In this document: positions 23,018 to 32,885 of the stretch, in pieces
Numbering within the stretch: the stretch's first letter is position 1
How the letters are laid out: the number at the start of each line of letters is the position of its first letter
DNA from: Zymoseptoria tritici IPO323
Lineage: Eukaryota; Ascomycota; Dothideomycetes; Mycosphaerellales; Mycosphaerellaceae
Assembly (NCBI RefSeq): GCF_000219625.1
Contig: NC_018215.1
Location: forward strand, 806,001 to 870,000
DNA: 64,000 bases
Direction: 5' to 3'
Program-made: the position numbers and the translations under genes
Notes under the pieces: model-generated
The model's input: the letters and a program-made list of their open reading frames with translations, nothing else
Database searches by the model: none
Told to the model about the DNA's origin: nothing

Positions 23018-25234
23018 TCACGCCACCTCGACCACACCCTCGCCACGCTGCAGTAGCTTGACATCCATCAGCTCCGACCAGAGCACATTCTTCTCACCCT
23101 CGTCATCTTCGTTGAACCCTTCCATCTCAAATTTCTCATAGAGGCGATTGCCATCCTCATCGTACTGGGTAGCTTTGCGCTGCTGCGGGAGCAGTAGCCT
23201 CCAGCTTCCATCGATCTCGTCTTTGCTGTCCACCTTGGCTCTCTGCGACAGCATTTGCGGTGCCCACGATGTTGCTGCTGAACATGCCATTTCCGTGTAG
23301 ATGATGTAGTCACCCACGGCCGCATCAGACTCTGCAAGAGACTCGAGCGTCGAAGTGTCCTCCGGCAAGGGCGGAAAGCCATCACTCTCCTCCTCATCGC
23401 CGTCAAGAAGTGCACCTTCCTCCCAGTATTCGTCATCCTCGAGCTCCTCTTCCTCATCATCATAGTTCAGCGCGTCCCCGCCACCGTCCTGATTGTACTT
23501 GTCATACGTCTCAACGAAGTCCTCGCCACCATCGTTCCTCTTCCTCTTCTTACTGCGCTTGCCAGCATTGTAAAGCGCGCTATTCCTCGTCCTCTTCTTA
23601 GCATACTGCGGGTCCCACCTCTGCTCAAATGGGAATGGCGGTGCCGAAAGGACTACGCCTTCGTCCACGCACTCTACGGCGGATATAGTGACCTTCTCTT
23701 GCCATGCGTCCGGCTCCACGTCCTCCTCAGCGGGAGTCTCGACGAGCGTAGGCAAGATGGGTGGAACGACGACCTTTGTATGACGGGCGGCGAGCTTCTC
23801 TTTTAGAGCGTCTTTTTCGGCTTGAGTCTTGGGCGTGCGGACGCCGAGGGAGCCGAACACCAGGCGATTGGAAGCAGCGAGATTGATTCGGGCGCGTGGG
23901 GAGGTTGGAGCGGGTTTCCTGTCGTGCTTTCTTGAGAACTTGGACGTTGCTTTATTCTGAGTGATCGGTTCGGGACTAGTCGGTAGGTCTTCTGGTCTTT
24001 CGTCTTCCGGTCCTTCCCATATTTCTCCCTCTTCCACTCTGGTTGGAGGTTGTTCTTCCACTGCTGTGGCCAGATCCACCCTCAGCTGATCATTCGGGCT
24101 GTCGACATCGACTCCGCCACCGGCAATGTCGATAAGCAGTTGTTGCCTCTTCCGCTCGAGCATCTCGTTGTTCAAAGCTCTGTCAGCAATTAGCTTACTG
24201 GGCATGGGGTTTATTTTCAGCCAGGCATCCATGTCGTCAAAACTGGCATTTCCTGGTAAACATCCCGCTTCCTTGAGGTAATTGAGTCGTTTCGCTTCGC
24301 GCCGCCGCACGTTTCGAGCCCGGGTCCGTTTACCTCCTTCGTGAGGCAGTGACTTTTGTTTCCCGTTGTTAGCCGATGGCGCTGAGGGAAGAGACTCCGC
24401 GAATGCGGACAGCGGTTTGACTGGCACACTGCTGGATGCATCGTGTGAGGAGTCGTCACTTGATGAGTCGTCGCTAGAGCTTTCGCTGGAGCTGGAGCTG
24501 GAGCTGTCATTGTCGCTGTCGCTGTCGCTGTCTTCTTCTGACGAACCCTCGCTGAGGTCTTCTGCTGTGTCCCCTGTCGCATTCGCTCCGAATCTTGCAT
24601 CGCCCTCCCCGTCATCATGCTCCTCGTCATCTCCGCTGTCTCCGATCTCATCTTCTGCACTTTTCCTCATGGATGCAGAAACAGCATCTTCCGCGACCGC
24701 CCGTCCATCCAGCGATCCGTCTTCGTCCTCGAAATCGCCGTCTTCTTCATCGTCATCGTCCCCGTCGTCATCATCTCCACTATCAACATCCTCGAACCGC
24801 ACCAGCGCATTGTCCTCCGATCCACTGTCCAGCTTCTGCCTCTTCCTTGGCGGGATGTTGATATCCGGACGAACAACCCTCTTCAACAACGGCCTCCCGA
24901 AAGCTACCCCATCAATCAGATGTCTGCCATCACCACTGATCTGGTCTCTCCCTGTAATCGTTCTCGCTCTCTTCTCCTTGAACAGCAATGGCCTGATGAC
25001 CACCTCATCATCCTTTTCAAACGCATCGCCCACCTCGCAGTAGTGTTGGGCTTCGTAGCCGCCTAGACTGACGGCGTAGTCTTCGAATCCCCAGGTATTG
25101 CCCTCCAGCGGAAAACGCTCGTTCACTCGTTCCATGAATTGTGCAATCGTTTCGCTGAGCTGTGTTTCGCTAAAGGTCCAAAGAATGGCGACGGGAGGAA
25201 GCTCGTTGCGCTCGATGCGCAGGCGGATTCGCAT
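23018..25234 (-). CDS. Coilin-like nuclear protein
   Basis: Single exon, 738 residues. The first ~90 residues form a ubiquitin-like fold of the coilin N-terminal type: MRIRLRIERNELPPVAILW, a helix (SETIAQFMERVNERFPLE), GFEDYAVSLGGYEAQ and EVGDAFEKDDEVVIRPL. A basic cluster (PPRKRQK) and a very acidic Asp/Glu/Ser region follow (residues ~140-270, including SDSDSD and poly-Ser runs, encoded by trinucleotide repeats near 24480-24540). A second basic cluster (KRTRARNVRRREAKRL) looks like a nuclear signal. The last ~100 residues (VGDYIIYTEMACSAATSW ... NVLWSELMDVKLLQ) resemble the atypical Tudor fold at the coilin C end, where human coilin has a VFWKELIDPRLI block. Coilin scaffolds Cajal bodies and snRNP assembly. 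Similarity is judged from layout and motifs, so orthology is likely but not proven. Confidence 0.7.
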   Translation of the reverse strand: MRIRLRIERNELPPVAILWTFSETQLSETIAQFMERVNERFPLEGNTWGFEDYAVSLGGYEAQHYCEVGDAFEKDDEVVIRPLLFKEKRARTITGRDQISGDGRHLIDGVAFGRPLLKRVVRPDINIPPRKRQKLDSGSEDNALVRFEDVDSGDDDDGDDDDEEDGDFEDEDGSLDGRAVAEDAVSASMRKSAEDEIGDSGDDEEHDDGEGDARFGANATGDTAEDLSEGSSEEDSDSDSDNDSSSSSSSESSSDDSSSDDSSHDASSSVPVKPLSAFAESLPSAPSANNGKQKSLPHEGGKRTRARNVRRREAKRLNYLKEAGCLPGNASFDDMDAWLKINPMPSKLIADRALNNEMLERKRQQLLIDIAGGGVDVDSPNDQLRVDLATAVEEQPPTRVEEGEIWEGPEDERPEDLPTSPEPITQNKATSKFSRKHDRKPAPTSPRARINLAASNRLVFGSLGVRTPKTQAEKDALKEKLAARHTKVVVPPILPTLVETPAEEDVEPDAWQEKVTISAVECVDEGVVLSAPPFPFEQRWDPQYAKKRTRNSALYNAGKRSKKRKRNDGGEDFVETYDKYNQDGGGDALNYDDEEEELEDDEYWEEGALLDGDEEESDGFPPLPEDTSTLESLAESDAAVGDYIIYTEMACSAATSWAPQMLSQRAKVDSKDEIDGSWRLLLPQQRKATQYDEDGNRLYEKFEMEGFNEDDEGEKNVLWSELMDVKLLQRGEGVVEVA

Positions 25235-27046
25235 ATTGATGGAGATCGCTCCGCACAGGGAAGAGCTCGCGCGTTCGAGGTGGATGACGTTCGATTACAT
25301 TGGATTGTCTGAATAATCGAAGGAAATAAAAGTCATAGCTGTGGAGCTGGAGTGAGGTCCGAAGCGGGCCAGACCGTGAATCTAGCGTCGTACGATCATC
25401 ACATGAGAGATGCTCTTCACACTAGCCACATGCAGAGTGAATCTCTCGTTGTCGCAAAAGCCTGCCATGTTGCAGCTCGTCCGCGCAATACTCATTGAAG
25501 TACCCGAACAGACCGTACACGCGGACGTCAGAAGTTGTTCATAACAAGCGCGCTCCGCGTCTCTCACACTTAGCTCAAATTTGATCACAGGCTGACCGGG
25601 ATCTCGCCAATTCATTGCCCGGACATCACCACAAATCACACAGTCACGACACGAGGCACCTCGTGAGAACAGCTGTGCCTGTGAAAGCCAGGCTGTGCTC
25701 CATGACCATGTCATCGGATGCAAGGATGCAAGCATTTTCCTGACACCGTGGACCTGATGACGGTGACGCGGACGTTGGCGGAAGTCTCTTCCCGTCACGC
25801 CTGTACATCGGATACTGGGGTCAGTGGAAGGTGAGTCTGACCATGATTGAACCTTTTTGAGCCACGCGGGCACCAACCGGGCAAACCAGACGCCCGTCCA
25901 TGAGTGCAACTAATCGCGACAGTCAGTTCTCCGTGCGGAGGTTGCACAGCGGCCGCTTCTGATCAGCTCGCCAAACACGACTGCTAAACGGGTTGAGATC
26001 CCAAAGGCGTGCGGCCGGAACACTACCGATGGCGAGAAATGAGAAAATGACAACAAAAGCCATACTCAACATACGGTTCCGTCGGAATGAGGATGATCGT
26101 CCACAATCATTCCTTTAAACCCGCTCGATCAGTGGAGATTGGGACAAGCCAGGGAAGCCTTTCGACGGGCGATGTCTCGCAGCACTATCGGAACAGCATG
26201 GCCCTCACGCATTTCTCCTTCCACTGCGGTCCTCGTATGTCGATGAGACTTAGGCATTTACATGCGGTAATCGTCGGCCTGGGTAATCGTCGGCCTGAGT
26301 TCTCGCGGCTTTCCATCCGAATCAGCGCTCTGGCTTCGCAAGGATACCCACCAAGCTACGAACCTGATTTCAGGACTCCGCAGACACAGCAAGCGGAAGC
26401 ATCCGACTGCGCTCCACCTGAGTCTCTCGCAAGTCAGGGGCGTCTACAAGCATCGATTTTCTTTTTGTCCTGTGGACAAGCATCCCAATCTCAGACGGAT
26501 TTGAGGCAGTCAGCGCTCGTAAGTATCAACCTGCTGTGAAACCGTGCGGACCAGACCGACTGCTCTGTCTGCTTAGTGATTACAAGTCTGCGGATCTATG
26601 TCGGCGCAGTCCTGCTGGCGCAGGGAGCAGACACCGTATGTACAGGCTCAAGGAGATGTCTAGGGGAGCATTGGTCAAGTTTGAGAGGTTTCCATTCCGA
26701 CGCGCTCGCTTGATACCGTCGGCACATGAGCTCAGTCTGAGCTTTAGCTGGCTAGATGAGCCTCGAGCTCTCACGCCGACAGGACTGACGATCGAGAAGT
26801 AAGGATAAGAGCCGGTCTCTCCCCGCATCCTGCTTCGTCCTTTGCCTTGCATACCGCATTGTGCAGACTTCTACACCCTCAATTCCACATCCACCCTTGG
26901 ACATCCACTGATCTTGTTAGCTACTGGAGTTCATATTCGATCGACTCCGGCTTCATATCTACGAAACTCCATACCCACTGGAGTGCATCGACCCACTTCA
27001 TATCGACTCGGCTTCATATCGAATCCACCACTTCATCCTCGAAACA
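25235..27046. other. Gene-poor region with short repeats
   Basis: 1.8 kb without a confident gene. A perfect tandem duplication of 16 bp (GGTAATCGTCGGCCTG) is at 26266-26297. Just upstream of the 27047 gene a motif around CGACTCGGCTTCATATC occurs at 26941-26959 and 27002-27020. One cysteine-rich minus-strand frame (25382-25909) is listed separately. Confidence 0.4.
25382..25909 (-). CDS. Possible cysteine-rich ORF (uncertain)
   Basis: An open minus-strand frame of up to 175 codons whose C-terminal ~95 residues look protein-like, with nine cysteines (GASCRDCVICGDVRAMNW, RDAERACYEQLLTSACTVC, IARTSCNMAGFCDNERF). A CTTTCACAG just before this part could be a splice acceptor, so the real gene may have an upstream exon that I could not identify. 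No signal peptide or known domain is visible. It may be a true small gene, a decayed one, or chance. Confidence 0.25.
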   Translation of the reverse strand: MHSWTGVWFARLVPAWLKKVQSWSDSPSTDPSIRCTGVTGRDFRQRPRHRHQVHGVRKMLASLHPMTWSWSTAWLSQAQLFSRGASCRDCVICGDVRAMNWRDPGQPVIKFELSVRDAERACYEQLLTSACTVCSGTSMSIARTSCNMAGFCDNERFTLHVASVKSISHVMIVRR

Positions 27047-27343
27047 ATGCAGCTCACCAAGTCACTTCTCATTGCTGCCGCAACAATGCTGGGAGCCGTC
27101 ACCGCAAACACACATATGCACTGCGCAGATTGTTCACTGGCAGCCGGCATCTGTAACTACGCAGGAGGCACCAAAGCTATCAACGGTGTGAGTCTTTTGT
27201 ACTACTCTGACGCATGGTTCCGAGCCGTCGCTGACTTCTGCCCGACTTAGGACGACTGCTGCGTTCCGGACTGGGGTGTGGACAAATACTACGCCAATTG
27301 CGGGCGTTATTGCGGTGGTGCGCACTCTCTTGGAGCTTGTTAA
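27047..27343 (+). CDS. Small secreted cysteine-rich protein (77 aa)
   Basis: Two exons (27047-27187, 27251-27343; 63-bp phase-0 intron) encode 77 residues. The first ~20 residues are a clear signal peptide (MQLTKSLLIAAATMLGAVTA). The mature part, ~57 residues, has eight cysteines (MHCADC, GICNY, DDCCVPDW, ANCGRYCGG, final GAC), enough for four disulfides. Without splicing the frame ends inside the intron; with it, all cysteines fall in one frame and the gene ends with a Cys codon then TAA. Such proteins in plant-associated fungi include effectors and antimicrobial peptides; no role can be assigned here. It sits in a gene-poor stretch with two other genes of this style. Confidence 0.8.
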
Positions 27344-28095
27344 ATCTGACGAGGTCGCAAGGGCGTGCGACCGTAGCACTACCAACGGAGATGAGGGAAA
27401 CAGAGGACGATGGGATGGGAAGGTAATGCAGGCATACGGTGAACGTCCTCAAGATGCGCGAACCTGACAGCCCTTCGACTTGTCTGTCGTCGTGTGAGCT
27501 TGCAGGATGGATTGTTGGTTCGAACTCTCGTAAAAGCGAATGAATCCTTTCACTCGCAACATCTTTTGTCAATTATCATTCCGCTCCGCTGGACATGCTG
27601 CCCGTCACCGGTTCTTTTACTCAATTTTGGTTTCCATCCGGATATACCATGGCAGAAAAGAGGTCTGACGTGCTCCAACGCCTCGTCCTGGGTACCCCTG
27701 CTACTGTGACTTCGCGAAGCGTCGTCGTTGTCTAGCGCTCCTCTGATCGGTCGGAACAAAGAACAAGGCATGCAGACTATTCATGCGAACAGAAACCGCC
27801 TTGTCATGCGCAGATATCGACTGTGTGGCCAGCTCATATGGGCGAAGAGTCAGTTGTCGTGTCCGAGGACTGGCCAGTGATTCTCTTTTATCAACAGGGA
27901 AGGCTTGTGCTCATCTAAGTATAGCACTCTTCCGTGCGGAGTGCCGCCGTGACTGCGGCAAATATTTAGTGCCGCAGGCGTTGGTAGTGTTTGTGATCCT
28001 CCCGATGCTCGCTTCTGCACCGCTCGTAAACACACAAACCAACCACGGCCGTTCACCTCCCTCTCACATCATCTCGCAGCTCGACAGCATCCAAC
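27344..28095. other. Intergenic, no gene recognised
   Basis: 750 bp between two plus-strand secreted-protein genes; holds the 3' UTR of the first and the promoter of the second. Nothing else recognised. Confidence 0.4.
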
Positions 28096-28417
28096 ATGAA
28101 GCTCTTCTTCCTCACCATTGGTCTCTTTCTCGCCACGGCATTGGCCGCGCCCACAGCAGACCCAGCCAGGACACCGGATCAGCCACCACCAGGAGGGAGA
28201 CTCATCAAACCATTCACTTGCGCGCCGGGCGTTCCCTACTACAACCTCTGCGACCGCGGCTCAAAGCAAGTCAGGTGTACCGTTACTTGTGAGAGCCAAG
28301 GGCCGAACAGGGACTATTGGTATGGTCACTGTAGCGGAGGGTCACCAAAGTCAGTCCGCATGCCAGTCCCTTTCTCATCCAGCGAAATGCTCACCTCATT
28401 CCAGCTACTGTGTTTGA
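28096..28417 (+). CDS. Small secreted cysteine-rich protein (88 aa)
   Basis: Two exons (28096-28349, 28405-28417; 55-bp intron GTCAGT...TTCCAG) encode 88 residues. A signal peptide is clear (MKLFFLTIGLFLATALAAP), then a Pro-rich stretch (PTADPARTPDQPPPGG) and a compact domain with six cysteines (FTCAPGVPYYNLCDRG, QVRCTVTCES, YWYGHCSGG, final YCV). The tiny last exon adds the sixth cysteine; the unspliced frame instead runs 38 residues with a basic-hydrophobic tail and is less likely. The Pro-rich linker after the signal may be a propeptide. Three disulfides and small size fit an apoplastic effector or antimicrobial peptide, but no homologue is recognised. Confidence 0.75.
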
Positions 28418-29183
28418 AGAGTTGGGTCGTTTCTTGGGCTCGGATGTGGATGGGATTCGTGTGAGATGTGTCTGATGGCACAACGTATTGTTCCTGATCG
28501 AGTATAAAAGAGCATTTCATAGAAAATCCATCCGAGAGAGAGCAGTGCGATCCAGCACTGTGACCTCATGATCTCCCTATAATGCCTCTATACTCCCATG
28601 CGAATGGATGCTATCGTCGTTGAAGAAGCAACCTGACATGATTCGGGAAATCCATCGATCGACCTGACTCAGGTGACAGAAAACGATGACACCTCGTTCA
28701 GTCGACATCAAGTCATCGCCGCCTCAAGGAAGCCCTAACGCCGCAGATGCACTTACCATCGAAGTGAAGCGGTAACACGGCCTCATCACAATGCAGCTGG
28801 AGTGAATTGTCATTGGCCGTCTCATGCAGGTGAAGGATGGGAAACGCCAGCGCCAGGTCTGGGCTCTCTGGACTCACAGCTTGCGATGGCCAGACTCTTG
28901 GTAGCGAGCAGGCCTCGCCTGACATTGCTTTGGGCCAGAATGCGGCAGCTACGCTGCAAGTTCGAATCCTGCATGTTGCCTTCAGGCGAATGCTACATGC
29001 TGTTCACGGGACCAGGTATTGTATATAGATGTCGCAATCTCCTCTCTTCGGCCGGATCTCTAATCCTGCTCGTTGCTCCGGAGTGCGATCGTCACGAAGC
29101 TTCCTTTTCGACTGCATCAGGACTCGAGACGATTCGGGCGTGCGACGCCCCGAGTACTGACTAGACCCGCTCCACCATTCGAC
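28418..29183. other. Intergenic, no gene recognised
   Basis: About 770 bp between a secreted-protein gene and the zinc-finger gene; contains the promoter of the latter. No coding signal is convincing. Confidence 0.4.
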
Positions 29184-30323
29184 ATGTCTGAAAATGTGGC
29201 GTCTCTTCACGGAACGGGACCTTATACATGCCGTGTCTGTCAATCTAGCTTCGCTGTTGAGCAGACTTTTACCCGGCACTACGACACTGCACACCGAGGA
29301 ATGAATTTACGATGCAATCACTGCGGAAATCGCTTTACACGCAAAGACATCCTCAGCCGGCACATACAGACTCAGCACAAGGCTGCTCACGCAACCATCT
29401 CTTGCGGCCTATGTGGTAAGCAGGTGCGGCCGAGGTCAGTCCCTGCCCATTTGGCCAGCGATAGTTGCAAGAGATCGAGGAGCAATACCGACATCGACAT
29501 CGACATCGACGTGCTGGCCGTTGCGCGTGGATGGAACTTCGATCTGGACGAACTCGATGGCATGTTTTCTGGAGACATCTTCGTCAGTAACGGGCCGACT
29601 ACGAATATTAGCACACCACCGCTCTCCAGACAACGACAGGCAAAGTACATGCCAACACCAAACTATCTCCCCGCCGTGGCCGATCCCGTTCTCCTGAGCG
29701 CCTGGCTCTTCATCAAGCTTAAGCCATGGGGATCAGCTCACCGTTGGGCCGACCCAGATCCACTCCGGCTCGCAACGACTCCACTCCGGGCCTTCTCAAA
29801 GCCTTCTGTGGATATTTTAGAACTCCGAGCGCTTGTCTTCAGGACTCTACGGAAAGCTTTGACAACACCGAATACATTGGACCGAGATCCGTATTTCCCG
29901 GACGCTCTGATCATGCTGGTCCTATTTACCTGTCAGACTGAAGGCTGGGCCGCCGCCATACCACACGGCGAACCTCTTCTTTGGCTTGCTGAAAGATACC
30001 TGAAAGGCATTGGGTCGCGAGAATGTTACAAATCCACCATTGCGGGCGATGCTTTCGGCACCGTGTTGAGTCGATATGTGAAGAACAAGTACGCCGAGCC
30101 TCTTCAACGTGTGTTTACCATGGCTCAAAGGGTCATGCGGCAGACTGTCATCGATCTGATAGACGGGCCTTTTGAACATTTTCAAGTGCCCGTGTGGCGC
30201 AGGCCATATCTTTTACGGGATGAAGATTGGTTCGTAAATTACGAAGACCAATTGCGGCCTATCATACATCTTGCAGACTCGATTCCGGACAACATTGAGA
30301 GAGTGAGCGCGGTCAGGGCATAG
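29184..30323 (+). CDS. C2H2 zinc-finger protein
   Basis: Single exon, 379 residues from ATG 29184 (MSENVASLHG). Two classical C2H2 fingers open the protein: Cys16/Cys19/His32/His37 and Cys44/Cys47/His60/His65, both C-x2-C-x12-H-x4-H. A third, degenerate Cys/His cluster follows (ISCGLCGKQVRPRSVPAHLASDSC, of which no more is shown). Next is an Asp-Ile repeat (DIDIDIDV) encoded by a GACATC repeat at about 29489-29510. The rest (~230 residues) is helical and resembles the middle region of fungal zinc-finger regulators (LELRALVFRTLRKAL, LIMLVLFTCQTEGWAAA, ERVFTMAQ-type helices), but I cannot name the group. DNA binding is expected; targets are unknown. It sits between small secreted-protein genes, so it could be a local regulator, which is only conjecture. 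Confidence 0.8.
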   Translation: MSENVASLHGTGPYTCRVCQSSFAVEQTFTRHYDTAHRGMNLRCNHCGNRFTRKDILSRHIQTQHKAAHATISCGLCGKQVRPRSVPAHLASDSCKRSRSNTDIDIDIDVLAVARGWNFDLDELDGMFSGDIFVSNGPTTNISTPPLSRQRQAKYMPTPNYLPAVADPVLLSAWLFIKLKPWGSAHRWADPDPLRLATTPLRAFSKPSVDILELRALVFRTLRKALTTPNTLDRDPYFPDALIMLVLFTCQTEGWAAAIPHGEPLLWLAERYLKGIGSRECYKSTIAGDAFGTVLSRYVKNKYAEPLQRVFTMAQRVMRQTVIDLIDGPFEHFQVPVWRRPYLLRDEDWFVNYEDQLRPIIHLADSIPDNIERVSAVRA

Positions 30324-31036
30324 CCGAATTCTAGTCGCTTCCTCTCCCGAGCCGTGTTGCTTCGGCGAATGTCAATCTTCGGAACATTAGCCTCAGTAAA
30401 TGGGCTGGTTGAAAGCCATGGATGATCGAAAGACTGGACAGCATGAAGTTGAATGAGTAGAACAGCGACGATGAACAGCCAAAACATGATGTCTCTAGAA
30501 TCTGCGAATGCGACTTTGCTTATGTTTCGACCCTCACGAAAGATAGAGGTGGGATGCTACGGTGGCGCAGTAGGCATTCCAACACAAACGAGATCGACGT
30601 GGTCTGACAGTTACAACAAACGACTATGCTGTGGTCGAGATGGTGTTCTTGAAGCGACAGCGTTGATCGCACCCCTCGCCAAGAAGTCCTTGCGATAGCG
30701 AGCCGAGATCGTAAAGTTCTATGAGTAGATGTGACTCTTGTCTTGTGTGCAGGAACAGCGATATCGCTCGTTGTCGGAAACTATGTACAGGAATTCCCCT
30801 GAAGTGTCTCCTCAACCAGCCGATGCCATGTTCTGAATCAAACGTCTTCGACCCCAGAAATGTCGCAAGGTTTCCATATCAATCGCCCTGTCCGAGTGGA
30901 CATGCGCTTCACAAAAGAAACCGCGAACCATGTTAGACTCCAGACATGTCGCAAGATTCCAGTATCGATCGCCGCGTCCGAGTGGACATCCTCGCCGTAT
31001 ATGGAAATGGTGAGAGCCCGTACTGGCGGTATGGGT
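30324..31036. other. Intergenic with a 50-bp direct repeat
   Basis: No gene recognised. Two ~84% identical 50-bp copies lie in direct orientation at 30854-30903 and 30940-30989, each ending GTCCGAGTGGACAT, 86 bp apart. Confidence 0.45.
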
Positions 31037-31505
31037 CTAGTTCTGACCACACCATTTCTGGTCACCACCCTCGGTGAAGGGTTTGCCATTCGAGTCCACA
31101 GGCGGTGGTGTGAACACGAGCGTGTCTCCGTAATATGGGTACCAATCGTCGCATCCTGTACCACCTGAACGGAGGGTCGGAAGGGTCAGCAAAGTTTCAG
31201 AATTGGGACGGATGTCAAGACGGACAGTATGAGTTCGATCCTGGTTTGCACTGTCAAAGGGCGGTAGGTCAGTATACGAAAGTCTCAATCTGTCTAGTTC
31301 GACACTGCGGCATGACACTGACAAGATAGACCGGGTTGACTCCGCATTGAGTGAAACGACCAGAGTAGTATTTGCAGCATTGATGTTCTGTGTATATTGG
31401 ACAACCCGGATTTGGGAATGCCGCCTCTGGAACAGCCACGACAGTCGGTATGACCGCCATAGTAAGAAGCAGAATGTTGGTCAGGGCGAGGCTTGGCGGA
31501 GACAT
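31037..31505 (-). CDS. Small secreted cysteine-rich protein (111 aa)
   Basis: Three exons (31505-31323, 31250-31226, 31164-31037) encode 111 residues. The N end is hydrophobic with a signal-peptide profile (ALTNILLLTMAVIPTVVAV), followed by a mature part with eight cysteines (NPGCPIYTEHQCCKYYSG, FTQCGVNP, LCKPGSNSYCGTGCDDWYP, KWCGQN). The middle exon is 25 bp and carries two of the cysteines; introns of 72 and 61 bp both contain a CTGAC branch-like site. The second donor (GTCCGT) is weak, so that junction is less certain, but it is the only one that gives a Cys codon across the splice and keeps the following Trp/Tyr-rich segment in frame. Candidate effector; no homologue recognised. Confidence 0.65.
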
Positions 31506-32885
31506 GGTGTGGATGTGGTGTGTTTCGGTCGGTGTAGAAAGGCGAGGAATGAGGCGTGTCTCGGTCGGAACGGAAAGGTATTGGGTTCAGGGTTGTCAGG
31601 ACGGTTGAAGGCAAAGGAGACAAGGTCGATCGTTGCAAAGGCCACAGCTGTGAGTTATATCATTCGAGCTGCCCCCTCGCAGGAAAAAGCTTTCTGATGT
31701 CATAAGGTGCAACTTGCAGGTAGAACGGAAGTGGCCTCTAATAATAAAAACAAGCTACTTGTCAGACCAGGTTGGAGACCTGGGTTGGTCGGCCAGTTGA
31801 TACGGATCCTTCAGAACATGGCCGGAGCAGCAGGGATCTCGTACCTGTCTCCACCCGCCGAGTTCTCGAAGAGATATGAGCTGTCCTCGCAAGTTCGGGC
31901 TCCTTATTACTCACTTTCCCCGTTGTTTATTATACTCGTCACCTCGCAAAGGCTCACAACTTCGACTCGCTTGTCTGTAGACGATTTGGGCTGCCAAAGT
32001 TTGGCTGAGTAGTCGGCGTTAGGGTAGGTTCAGTTAGAGAGGGTGGGCTCGGGGATGTGACGAGGACCTCGTATCGACTTGCTGGGAACTGTTGACCGCG
32101 TCATGCCAGGCAGAGGCTGAGTAACTCTTCGCAAGGAAGCGAACAACCAGGATGGAAATACCCCTGCTTTGCAGATCTCCACAGCCGGCTCCGATGGATC
32201 TGCCGTGGAGGACTCCGCAGCCCGCGAAAAAGGGGCGACAATTGAGTCGTTGATCGTCAGCGATGTTCCTGTATGCTAAGCGTAGGCATTTCCACCTCTG
32301 TAGACATTGATCGATATGCGGCTGAACCCCCTGGCACGAAAGCAAGAATTAGTGCCCGTCCCCTGAGGGTGATCCCGACGTTTCCGCGCCGATGTAAGCT
32401 CGAGGAACTGACGACAATTGCCCGGAAGACGTGTGTAGGGGGCATCTCGGTGACGGACACGAATTCCTGTATGCACCACAGGAGCTGTACTGAGGGTCGC
32501 AAATGTCGGCACGTATCCTTGGTCTAAGGAAAGAGGCTGTAGTGGTACATACAGGCTGTGACCTGCATCCAGGATTGGGGTTTCTGATCGATGTCCCATC
32601 CAAAGTCCAGAGCTCAGAGAATATTGACGGATTCCCGGCTGTGAGCGTCGATCCCGAATGCGGGACACGCCGTCGGAGTGCATCGGAGCAGACACCACAT
32701 TTGCCGGCTCAGGTGGTCGCGCAAACCCAGGTCTGACTAGCTCAGTCTTCCCAAGACATGACCTTTGAACCCAGGCCAGCTTTGAACGCGGAACTGCCAT
32801 GCGTTCATCCACTGTTGGAAGCTCGCCAAACTCGAACGCCTCCATCTTCCTGCTTCTTGCTCATCCAGTCTTCCCAGCATGCCTC
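31506..32885. other. Gene-poor stretch
   Basis: 1.4 kb with no supported gene. It holds the promoter of the 31037-31505 gene and the 3' UTR of the J-domain gene. A 189-codon minus-strand frame at 32276-32845 lies just after the J-domain stop and was not accepted. Confidence 0.35.

Noticed and set aside
26087..26539. 150-codon plus-strand ORF
   Set aside because: No recognisable motif; includes the tandem 16-bp duplication; lacks any supporting splice or codon signal.
28955..28985. GTTCGAAT motif resembling a tRNA T-loop
   Set aside because: No upstream acceptor strand pairing with TGTTGCC and no D-arm; stem has a mismatch.
32276..32845. 189-codon minus-strand ORF
   Set aside because: It begins 41 bp after the stop of the J-domain gene on the same strand, in its expected 3' UTR, with no recognisable domain.
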